Of a stretch of 50,249 nt of DNA, positions 31,931 through 39,429 are shown piece after piece. Each line of letters starts with the position of its first letter. Position 1 is the first letter of the stretch. Under the pieces are notes generated by a model that saw only the letters and a program-made list of their open reading frames with translations, had not been told where the DNA came from and did no database searches. The DNA lies in contig DHQO01000016.1 in assembly GCA_002408125.1 (NCBI GenBank), forward strand, positions 1-50,249, given 5' to 3'. A program made the position numbers and the translations under genes. Source of the stretch: Hyphomonadaceae bacterium UBA5336. GTDB lineage: Bacteria > Pseudomonadota > Alphaproteobacteria > Caulobacterales > Hyphomonadaceae.

Positions 31931-32060
31931 CCATTAACAATTCGTGTCCTTCAAGAAACAGTGATCAAGGAAGTTTCAGCTGTGATGCAGTTAAACCTCG
32001 AAACTTCAGACCAAATGCGCATATAGGCTGCAGCAAAACTGACATATACTCGGACCCCTG

Positions 32061-32708
32061 ATGCGATCGATTCCCAACTTCCAAATGGCGGCTGTCCTGG
32101 CCTCGCTTGCGGCGCTGGCCTCCGTGGCCGTGACCAGCGCGGGCGCAGAAGACCGTCAGGTTTCGGTGCAGACCGTTGAGAATGCCGAAACCGCGATCTT
32201 CGCGGGCGGATGCTTCTGGTGTGTCGAATCCGACTTCGACAAGGTCGACGGCGTGGTGGAAACCATCTCCGGCTATACCGGCGGCACCAGCCTGGATCCG
32301 ACCTATCGCAACCATACGGCCGGCGGTCACCGCGAGGCGGTGAAGATTACGTTCGACCCCGATGTCGTGAGCTATGAAGAACTGGTGGAATACTATTTCC
32401 ACCATATTGATCCCATAGATATGGGCGGCCAGTTCTGCGACCGCGGCCATTCCTATACCACGGCGATCTATACTCTGAATGACACGCAGGCCGACGCTGC
32501 GCGCATGGAAATCGACGCCATCGACGCTTCCGGTGTACTGCCCTCGCGCGTGGTCACAGTGGTCGAGCGCGCCGGTGCTTTCTATCCGGCCGAGGAATAC
32601 CATCAGGACTACTATCTGAAGGCGCCGCTGAAGTACAATTTCTACCGCCAGGCCTGCGGACGCGATGATCGCGTCGAGGAGCTCTGGGGTGCGAAAGTTT
32701 CCGGCTGA
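32061..32708 (+). CDS. msrA: exported peptide-methionine (S)-S-oxide reductase
   Basis: The product has 215 residues. A signal peptide (about residues 1-29, ending VAVTSAGAED) precedes the MsrA domain. The active site is FAGGCFWC, with the catalytic C51 and C54. NHTAGGHREAVKITFDP and FHHIDPIDMGGQFCDRGHSY are family blocks, and a C-terminal Cys (RQACG) can serve in recycling. Most MsrA are cytoplasmic, so this one would repair oxidised methionine in periplasmic proteins. It lies 130 bases after pbpC. That gap contains a GAAGTTT/AAACTTC inverted repeat (31970-32007). No strong Shine-Dalgarno sequence is seen. Confidence 0.9.
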   Translation: MRSIPNFQMAAVLASLAALASVAVTSAGAEDRQVSVQTVENAETAIFAGGCFWCVESDFDKVDGVVETISGYTGGTSLDPTYRNHTAGGHREAVKITFDPDVVSYEELVEYYFHHIDPIDMGGQFCDRGHSYTTAIYTLNDTQADAARMEIDAIDASGVLPSRVVTVVERAGAFYPAEEYHQDYYLKAPLKYNFYRQACGRDDRVEELWGAKVSG

Positions 32709-32766
32709 TCCAACCTGGTCCAACGCAGGCTGGTGCAAGTCTGCGGAATTGCGCTAGATCAGCGAC

Positions 32767-33705
32767 ATGACTGTCTACGCTGACTTCCGGTCCATCCCCG
32801 ATGTGGCTCGCGGCCATTCGGTGGCGCTTGGTAATTTCGACGGCCTGCATGCCGGCCATATGGCCGTAATTGATGCGGCTAGACGCGCCGGCGCCAGGTT
32901 GGGTGTCGCGACTTTCGAGCCTCCGCCGCGCTCCTATTTCCGACCGAACGATCCACCTTTCCGCATCCTTCGGCCGGAACGTCGCAATGCGAAGATCCTC
33001 GCGGCCGGCGCCGATGCCGTATTCGAGCTGCCCTTCAATGCCGAAATGGCAGGCATGACAGACGAGGCCTTTGCCCGTGACGTGCTGGCCAATGGGCTCG
33101 GCGTATCCCATGTCGCAGTCGGCTTTGATTTCCGTTTCGGTCGCGGGCGCATGGGAGATGTTGCCCGGCTTTCCTCGCTTGGTCGGGCGCTGGGGTTTGG
33201 CGTGACCGTGGTCGACGAGGTCGAGGGCGACCGGGGCGAGAAAGCTTCCTCTACCGCCATCCGCCAGGCCCTGCGCGCCGGTGAGCCGGAACGCGCCGCA
33301 GAGATGCTGGGCCAGGCCTGGGTGGCCGATGGCGTTGTCGAGCATGGCGAAAAGCGCGGCCGTGCGCTGGGCTTTCCCACTGCCAATATCCACCTGCACG
33401 ACCTGATCCATCCGCGCTTTGGCGTCTATGCCGTGCGTGCGCGAATCGAGGGAGAAAGCGAATGGCGTGATGGTGTGGCCAGTTTCGGCCGCACGCCTAC
33501 TACTGGTATTCGCGACCCGCTTCTCGAAACGGTGATCTTCGACTGGGACGGCGATCTTTACGGCAAGACGCTGGAGGTCGCTCTGATCGCCTTCCTGCGC
33601 CCGGAGCTGAAATTCGACAGTGTCGAGGACCTGGTCACTCAGATGCATGGCGATGTGGAACGGGCGAAAGCCGCGCTGTCGGAAAGCCAGTTACCGCTTC
33701 TCTAG
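32767..33705 (+). CDS. ribF: bifunctional riboflavin kinase/FAD synthetase
   Basis: The product has 312 residues. The N-terminal FAD synthetase domain has VALGNFDGLHAGH, VGFDFRFGRGRMGD and STAIRQALRAG. The C-terminal riboflavin kinase domain has RGRALGFPTANI, FGVYAVRA and VASFGRTPTTG. It makes FMN and then FAD. In alphaproteobacteria ribF often lies close to ileS, as here, with one small secreted-protein gene between. The gap to msrA is 58 bases and the start lacks a strong ribosome site. Confidence 0.95.
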   Translation: MTVYADFRSIPDVARGHSVALGNFDGLHAGHMAVIDAARRAGARLGVATFEPPPRSYFRPNDPPFRILRPERRNAKILAAGADAVFELPFNAEMAGMTDEAFARDVLANGLGVSHVAVGFDFRFGRGRMGDVARLSSLGRALGFGVTVVDEVEGDRGEKASSTAIRQALRAGEPERAAEMLGQAWVADGVVEHGEKRGRALGFPTANIHLHDLIHPRFGVYAVRARIEGESEWRDGVASFGRTPTTGIRDPLLETVIFDWDGDLYGKTLEVALIAFLRPELKFDSVEDLVTQMHGDVERAKAALSESQLPLL

Positions 33706-33767
33706 CCTCTCGCCTTGACCCTGCCGGATCAATCCCCGACTCTGGCCGCACGGCAAGGAGGGGAATC

Positions 33768-34268
33768 ATGCTGCGACTTCTGACATTGTTTCTGGCCACA
33801 TTCATGCTGGGCGCGCCAGCCTTGGCGCAGGATGCGCTGATACGCCATTTCAACCCGCCGGTCTTCGAAGGCGTGCTCAAGGACGCCGCCGAGCGTGTGG
33901 ACGAAACCGTGACCACGTCAACCGAACAACTCGACGACGGCACGCCACTGGTCACGGCGGTGACCAGTGGCGGCACCAGGTTCGGCATGATCGGCACGGC
34001 CTGCAGCGATGGCGGGAAATGCGTCGGGGTGAACATGATCGTGATCATGGAAGTCCCGTCCGACTGCATCACGACCAAGCAGGTCAATCAGTGGAACGTG
34101 GACAGCGCCTATGCGAAGTATCTGATCATGGAGCCGGGGCAGGTGGCGCTGACACGCTATCTCATCCTCGATCATGGCCAGGATCGCCAGAACCTGGTGA
34201 TCGATACAATGAATTACATCTCCACGATGAACGCCCTGGTGGATGAGACCGCCAACTGTTACTCCTGA
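33768..34268 (+). CDS. secreted YbjN-like protein
   Basis: The product has 166 residues. A clear signal peptide ends at PALAQ (about residue 21). The mature part has the YbjN (PF10722) pattern: a beta strand, a CSDGGKCVGVNMIV strand pair, then KQVNQWNVDSAYAKYLIMEPGQVAL and a C-terminal helix (TMNYISTMNALVDE). Two cysteine pairs are possible. YbjN domains are common in small secreted or chaperone-like proteins of unclear role. AAGGAGGGG lies just before the ATG, one of the best ribosome sites in the window. Confidence 0.7.
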   Translation: MLRLLTLFLATFMLGAPALAQDALIRHFNPPVFEGVLKDAAERVDETVTTSTEQLDDGTPLVTAVTSGGTRFGMIGTACSDGGKCVGVNMIVIMEVPSDCITTKQVNQWNVDSAYAKYLIMEPGQVALTRYLILDHGQDRQNLVIDTMNYISTMNALVDETANCYS

Positions 34269-34428
34269 CATGCTGGACGGATGGGCAGCCGGCTGCTAAG
34301 CCGCGCGCCATGGCATTTCTGCGCACCCTACGAATTCGCGGCCCGGTCGGGCGCTGACGCGGTTTTCGCGTCCCCTGGCCGGGAGTTTTCGCGCATTTCC
34401 GTTCACGCCAATCAGGTCGCACACCCAG

Positions 34429-37400
34429 ATGACATCCGACTCCACGACCGCCCGCGATTATCGCGACACCGTATTCCTGCCAAAGACCGAGTTTCCCCAG
34501 CGCGCCGGCCTGCCCAAGCGCGAGCCGGAGTGGATCGCCCGCTGGGACGATATGAAGCTCTATGAACGCATGCGCCAGGAGGCTGCCGGCCGCGAAAAAT
34601 GGCTGCTGCATGACGGCCCGCCCTATGCAAACGGGCATATCCATCTCGGCACGGCGATGAACAAGATCCTCAAGGATATCTGCGTGCGCTCGCGCCAGAT
34701 GGCGGGCTTTGACGCCTCCTACCTTCCGGGCTGGGACTGTCATGGCCTGCCGATCGAGTGGAAGGTGGAAGAGGAGTTTCGCGGCAAGGGACGCACCAAG
34801 GATGATGTCGCCCCGGCCGAGTTCCGCGCGCGCTGCCGCGAATACGCCGCTGAATGGGTGGCCGTGCAGGCGAAGGAGTTCCGCTCGCTCGGCGTGGAGG
34901 GGGAATGGGATGACCCGTATCTCACCATGGATTTCGGCTCGGAAGCCTCGATTGTCGGGGAGTTCCTCGATGTCGCCATGAGCGGGCGCCTGGTGCGCGG
35001 CGCCAAGCCCGTGATGTGGAGCCCGGTGGAACGCACGGCGCTGGCCGAGGCGGAAGTGGAATATCATGACCGGAAAGTGCCGGTGATCTGGGTGAAGTTT
35101 CCTGTCAAGACCTTCGCGCCTGACCGTGACTGGCTCGCCGAAAACAAGGACGCGGCAAAAGAATTCCTCTCGGCTGCTATGGATGGCGAGCTGTCGGTTG
35201 TTATCTGGACGACCACACCATGGACGATCCCCGCCAACCAGGCCATCTCCTTCAGCTCAGACATCGCCTATGGCCTTTACAAGGTCACCGAGGTGATGGG
35301 CGAGGAAGAACTTGGCTTCGCGCCTTATGCTGCGCCGGGCGACTTGCTTTTGATGGCAGATGCTCTTGCCCAAAGCGCACTTGATTCTGCCAAGGTCAGG
35401 TCTTTCGAGCGCCTGGACGATGTTCCTGCAGAAATGCTGGACGGCATGGCCTGCGCTCATCCGCTCGCCGGCGAGGGTGAGTTCTTCTCCCACGACATCC
35501 CCCTCCTGCCCGGCGACCATGTTACGGACGATGCCGGTACGGGCTTCGTCCACACCGCGCCGGCCCATGGCGAAGACGACTTCAATGTCTTCCTCGCCAA
35601 TGGCCATACCGCGCGCGATATCCGCCAGATTGTCGATGCCGATGGCTGCTACACAGCCGATGTCCCGCGCTTTGCGGGGCTCGACATCATCCGCACTTCG
35701 GGCAAGAAGCGCGGCCAGCCGGGCAAGGCCAATGATGAGGTGATCAGGGCGCTCGCCGAGAGCGGGAACCTGCTCGCGCGCGGGGTGACCACGATCCGCG
35801 ACGCCCATTCCTGGCGCTCGAAAGCCCCCGTCATCCGCCGCGCGACGCCGCAATGGTTCATCGCGATGGACACGCCCGGCGGCGATGGCTCCCCGCCGCT
35901 GCGCGAGCTCGTCATGAACGCCCTGCAGGATGTCGAGTTCTTCCCCAAGCAGGGCCGCAACCGGCTGGAGGCCATGGTCAAGGACCGCCCGGACTGGCTC
36001 GTCTCGCGCCAGCGCAACTGGGGCGTGCCGCTCACCATTTTCGTGAACGCCGAAGGCCAGCCGCACACCGCCGCCCTGCCGGCGGAACAAGCCGAGGCCG
36101 TGAACACGCGCATCAAGGCCGCCATCACCGAAGGCGGTGTGGAGGCCTGGTTCTCCACCGATCCGGCGCAGTTCTTCGAGGGCACCGGCGCCTCGCCCGA
36201 GGGCTGGGAGAAGGTGACCGATGTGCTCGATGTCTGGTTCGACAGCGGCACGACGCATGCCTTCGCCCTCCGCAAACGCGGCATCATCGATGAGAAGACC
36301 GGCCGGGCGAACCTTTATCTCGAAGGCTCCGACCAGCATCGCGGCTGGTTCCAGTCCTCGCTGCTGGAATGCTGTGCCACGCGCGGTATGGCGCCCTACC
36401 GGGAAGTGCTGACGCACGGCTTCATTGTCGACAGCGAAGGCAAGAAGATGTCGAAATCCATCGGCAACACGGTGGAGCCGCAGGAGGTGCAGAAGCAGTA
36501 CGGCATCGAGATCCTGCGCATCTGGGCGGCCAGCGCCGATTTCACCGAGGATCTGCGCATCTCCGAGGAGATCCTGAAAGGCACCGCCGAGAGCTATCGG
36601 CGCCTCCGCAACACGCTGCGCTACCTGCTCGGCGCGCTTGAGGGGTATACGGATGCTGAAGCCATCGAGGCTGGTGATATGCCCGGACTTGAACGGTGGG
36701 TGCTCCACCGTCTCGCTGAGCTCGATGAGCTGGTTCGCTCCGCCTACGACCAGTATGATTTCAAGCGGGCCATGGCCGCGCTGGTGAATTTCTGTGCGGT
36801 CGATCTGTCTGCGGTCTATTTCGATATCCGCAAGGACAGCCTCTATTGCGACCCGGTCTTCGCAACGTCCGGAGAATGGGACAAGCAGACCGCAGCCTTC
36901 GGAAATCGCCGCCGCGCCGCGCGCACGGTGATGCAGGCCGTGCTCGAACGGCTGGTCACCTGGCTCGCCCCGATCATGCCCTTCACCACTGAGGAAGCTT
37001 TCCTGCAGAGCGGGCTGGCGAGCCATGCAGACAGCGTGCACCTGCTGGTATTCCCCGAAACGCCGGAAGACTGGCGCAATAGTGAACTGGCTGAGCGTTG
37101 GGAACGGATATTCCGTGTCCGCCGTGTCGTTACCGGCGCGCTGGAAATCCAGCGCCGGGACAAGACCATAGGCTCCTCCCTTGAGGCGGCGCCGAAGGTC
37201 TATGTCTCCGTCAGCGCGTTGCTGGAAGCCTTCGAGGGCGAAGATGCAGCCGACATCTTCATCACCTCCGGCGCCGAGCTGATCGCCGGCGATGCGCCCG
37301 GCGGCAGCTTTACTCTGGATGAGGTCGAGGGCGTCGCGGTGGAGTTCGAACGGGCCGCCGGCGTGAAATGCGCGCGCAGCTGGAAATACTTCGATCCGGC

Positions 37401-37476
37401 CACCGCGCTGGAGGGCTATCCCGACATCACCCCGCGCGACGCAATGGCCGTGAGGGCGCTCGATGCTGAAGCCTGA
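34429..37476 (+). CDS. ileS: isoleucyl-tRNA synthetase
   Basis: The product has 1015 residues. The class I signature HIHLG is at 70-74 (PPYANGHIHLGTAMNK) and KMSKS at 673-677. The editing domain is present (VVIWTTTPWTIPANQAI, then HTAPAHGEDDF). At the C-terminus the zinc-binding knuckle of E. coli IleS is degenerate: GVKCARSWKYFD keeps one Cys and has Ser for the second, followed by YPDITPRDAMAVRA. That loss appears usual for relatives. It charges tRNA-Ile. I see no T-box; the 160-base leader holds only a short GACGCG/CGCGTC hairpin at about 34357-34373. Confidence 0.97.
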   Translation: MTSDSTTARDYRDTVFLPKTEFPQRAGLPKREPEWIARWDDMKLYERMRQEAAGREKWLLHDGPPYANGHIHLGTAMNKILKDICVRSRQMAGFDASYLPGWDCHGLPIEWKVEEEFRGKGRTKDDVAPAEFRARCREYAAEWVAVQAKEFRSLGVEGEWDDPYLTMDFGSEASIVGEFLDVAMSGRLVRGAKPVMWSPVERTALAEAEVEYHDRKVPVIWVKFPVKTFAPDRDWLAENKDAAKEFLSAAMDGELSVVIWTTTPWTIPANQAISFSSDIAYGLYKVTEVMGEEELGFAPYAAPGDLLLMADALAQSALDSAKVRSFERLDDVPAEMLDGMACAHPLAGEGEFFSHDIPLLPGDHVTDDAGTGFVHTAPAHGEDDFNVFLANGHTARDIRQIVDADGCYTADVPRFAGLDIIRTSGKKRGQPGKANDEVIRALAESGNLLARGVTTIRDAHSWRSKAPVIRRATPQWFIAMDTPGGDGSPPLRELVMNALQDVEFFPKQGRNRLEAMVKDRPDWLVSRQRNWGVPLTIFVNAEGQPHTAALPAEQAEAVNTRIKAAITEGGVEAWFSTDPAQFFEGTGASPEGWEKVTDVLDVWFDSGTTHAFALRKRGIIDEKTGRANLYLEGSDQHRGWFQSSLLECCATRGMAPYREVLTHGFIVDSEGKKMSKSIGNTVEPQEVQKQYGIEILRIWAASADFTEDLRISEEILKGTAESYRRLRNTLRYLLGALEGYTDAEAIEAGDMPGLERWVLHRLAELDELVRSAYDQYDFKRAMAALVNFCAVDLSAVYFDIRKDSLYCDPVFATSGEWDKQTAAFGNRRRAARTVMQAVLERLVTWLAPIMPFTTEEAFLQSGLASHADSVHLLVFPETPEDWRNSELAERWERIFRVRRVVTGALEIQRRDKTIGSSLEAAPKVYVSVSALLEAFEGEDAADIFITSGAELIAGDAPGGSFTLDEVEGVAVEFERAAGVKCARSWKYFDPATALEGYPDITPRDAMAVRALDAEA

Positions 37477-37984
37477 GCCCATGGCCGAGACCCTGCAGAT
37501 CCTGCCGGAAGACCCCGCGCGGGATGCCGTGGCGATCGAGGCGCTGTTCGATGCCACTTTCGGGCCGGGCCACTTTGCCAAGACGGCCGAGCGGTTGCGG
37601 GAATATTCCCGCTCCCTGCCGGCGGTGAACCGGGTGGCGCGCCTTGGCGGCGAAGTGATCGCAGTGTGCCGCGTCTGGCCGATCTGCGTGGGCGAAACGC
37701 GCGCGCTGTTCTATGGCCCTGTCGCTGTTGCGCCGGACCATCGCGGCTCGCGGCTCGGCCTGACGGTGACGGGCGAAGCGCTGGAAGCAGGCGCGGCGGC
37801 TGGCTGGCCCGTGGCCGTGCTGATCGGCGCGCCTTCCTATTTCGGCGAGATCGGCTTTGAGGTCGTCCCGCGCGGTTCCATGATTTTTCCGGGGCCGCAG
37901 GACCAGGCGCGTGTGATGTGGCGCAAGCTTGCCAGCGATGAGCGCCCGGAAGGCGCCGTGCGCGGCGCGCCGGACCTTACCTAA
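37463..37984 (+). CDS. GNAT-family N-acetyltransferase
   Basis: The product has 173 residues from the ATG at 37463, which overlaps the end of ileS by 14 bases and has GAGGG about eight bases upstream. The ATG at 37481 is an alternative. The YhbS-like GNAT fold shows LFYGPVAVAPDHRGSRLGLTVTGEAL, the acetyl-CoA loop with a relaxed R-G-x-G motif (here RGSRLG), and VLIGAPSYFGEIGFE. The substrate is unknown. Its stop overlaps that of queD by four bases (CTAA). Confidence 0.8.
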   Translation: MLKPEPMAETLQILPEDPARDAVAIEALFDATFGPGHFAKTAERLREYSRSLPAVNRVARLGGEVIAVCRVWPICVGETRALFYGPVAVAPDHRGSRLGLTVTGEALEAGAAAGWPVAVLIGAPSYFGEIGFEVVPRGSMIFPGPQDQARVMWRKLASDERPEGAVRGAPDLT

Positions 37985-38400
37985 AGCTCCAGGCGGACCA
38001 CTTCATTCAGGCTCGGCCGGGACAGCTCCACCGCCACGAGACCGGGCAGGGCAGGTTGCAATGCGCGCGCGACCCAAAGACAGATGCGTTCCATGGTCGG
38101 GGTTTCCAGGCCTTCGATCTCATTCAGCAGGCGATGATCCAGCCGCGCCGTCACGCCTTCCAGCGCGGCGGTGATATCGGCGAAATCCTCCACCCATTCC
38201 GCGCCGGCCTGCACCGTGCCGGCCACGGTGACCTCCACGCGGAAGCTGTGGCCGTGGACATGACGATAGGGATGGCCGTCCGGCTTGTGCGCCATGAAAT
38301 GCGCCGCCTCAAAGGTCGCGGCCTTGGACACGCGAAAGCGGTGCCCGGCCGGGGAGGCAAGGCAGGCTTCGGTCTCGGTCCTGGAATCGATCTTGGTCAT
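37981..38400 (-). CDS. queD: QueD-like 6-pyruvoyl-tetrahydropterin synthase family protein, catalytic Cys replaced
   Basis: The product has 139 residues. Zinc ligands are H34 (FEAAHFM), H49 and H51 (HVHGHSF), and the later catalytic residues DHRLLN and a C-terminal Glu (SLNEVVRLEL) are present. In E. coli QueD the catalytic Cys sits in GHKCGRLHGH; here the same place reads GHPYRHVHGH, with Tyr45. QueD turns dihydroneopterin triphosphate into 6-carboxytetrahydropterin in queuosine synthesis. It lies 76 bases downstream of queC, supporting that pathway. Either this subfamily uses another nucleophile or the reaction differs. I start at MTKIDSR (38400); MPMTK at 38406 is possible. Confidence 0.8.
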   Translation of the reverse strand: MTKIDSRTETEACLASPAGHRFRVSKAATFEAAHFMAHKPDGHPYRHVHGHSFRVEVTVAGTVQAGAEWVEDFADITAALEGVTARLDHRLLNEIEGLETPTMERICLWVARALQPALPGLVAVELSRPSLNEVVRLEL

Positions 38401-38476
38401 GGGCATTTGTTTGCTTAGGGCACTCAACAAGATCGGTGTGCCTGCCGGAAATGCAATGGGAAGTCCAGCGCGGGCT

Positions 38477-39187
38477 TCACACAAGGCCCTTCTGCCACTT
38501 TGCCCAGCCGTTTGCGCGCAATTCACAGGCAGGGCAGTCATTACAGCCATAGCCCCACTCATGACGGTGGGTGCGGTCGCCGCGATAGCAGGTATGGCTG
38601 TCCTCGATGACGATCTGGGTGAGATGGTCTCCGCCAAGCTTCTGGCCGAGCGCCCAGGTTTCGGCCTTGTTGAGCTCCATCAGCGGCGTGTGCAGCTTCA
38701 GCGGATACTCCATGCCGAGGAAGATCGCGCGCATCTGGGCATCCAGCGCCTCTCGCCGGCAGTCTGGATAACCGGAATAATCGGTCTCGCACATGCCGCC
38801 GACCAGGTGTGGAATGGCCCGGCGATAGGCCAGAGCGGCCGCGAGCACGATAAACATAAGGTTGCGTCCCGGCACGAAGGTCGAGGGCAGGCCGGCGGCC
38901 GTCATCTCGATCCTGGTTTCGTGCGTCATCGCCGTTTCGCCGACATCGCGCAGGCCGTGAGCTTCGAGCATGTGGTCGGGGCCGAGCCGTCCGGCCCAGT
39001 TGGCGAACCCGCCCTGGATGTGCCCGCGAATGCTTTCCCGGCACTGCAGCTCCACCGCATGACGCTGGCCGTAATTGAAACCGACCGTCTCGACATGGTC
39101 GAAACGCGACAGGGCCCAGGCCAGGCAGACCGTGGAGTCCTGACCGCCTGAAAACAGGACGAGAGCGCGCGAATTCTGAGTCGACAT
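38477..39187 (-). CDS. queC: 7-cyano-7-deazaguanine synthase
   Basis: The product has 236 residues. The PP-loop SGGQDST is at 13-19. NYGQRHAVEL and FVPGRNLMFI follow. The C-terminal zinc site is formed by CYRGDR and GCNDCPAC. QueC converts 7-carboxy-7-deazaguanine to preQ0. No queE is in the window. It shares a direction with the QueD-like gene. On its other side, 242 bases separate it from the divergent TonB receptor. Confidence 0.95.
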   Translation of the reverse strand: MSTQNSRALVLFSGGQDSTVCLAWALSRFDHVETVGFNYGQRHAVELQCRESIRGHIQGGFANWAGRLGPDHMLEAHGLRDVGETAMTHETRIEMTAAGLPSTFVPGRNLMFIVLAAALAYRRAIPHLVGGMCETDYSGYPDCRREALDAQMRAIFLGMEYPLKLHTPLMELNKAETWALGQKLGGDHLTQIVIEDSHTCYRGDRTHRHEWGYGCNDCPACELRANGWAKWQKGLV

Positions 39188-39302
39188 TTGGCCTGATTAC
39201 CAGCTTTGCTGCATTCGCGAAAGCATAGGTGACGCTAGGGAAGTGTTGCGTCACGTACACGACACGATGCGCCGCAGAATAAATTTTACGAAGTGAAGGG
39301 CG

Positions 39303-39332
39303 TTGACAAGTTGGCCCGCGTCACTGTGTCAT
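39303..39332 (+). promoter_or_regulatory. putative promoter of the TonB receptor gene
   Basis: TTGACA (39303-39308), a perfect -35, is followed after 18 bases by TGTCAT (39327-39332), a partial -10. Transcription would start near 39339 and give a leader of about 90 bases before the start codon. Confidence 0.45.
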
Positions 39333-39429
39333 GTCTTTCGAGGCACGTTCCGGCAAAAGGAACGGCCCCGTGAGGAAACGCAGATTGGTCCCGGCTGGAT
39401 CCACGGTCGAGGGCCTCGGGAGGATCACA

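Noticed and set aside
34269..34428. T-box or other riboswitch in the ileS leader
   Set aside because: Only a short GACGCG/CGCGTC hairpin is present. There is no T-box sequence and no terminator/antiterminator pair.
35257..37581. A 774-codon open frame on the minus strand within ileS
   Set aside because: It is antisense to a full-length synthetase and has low-complexity composition.
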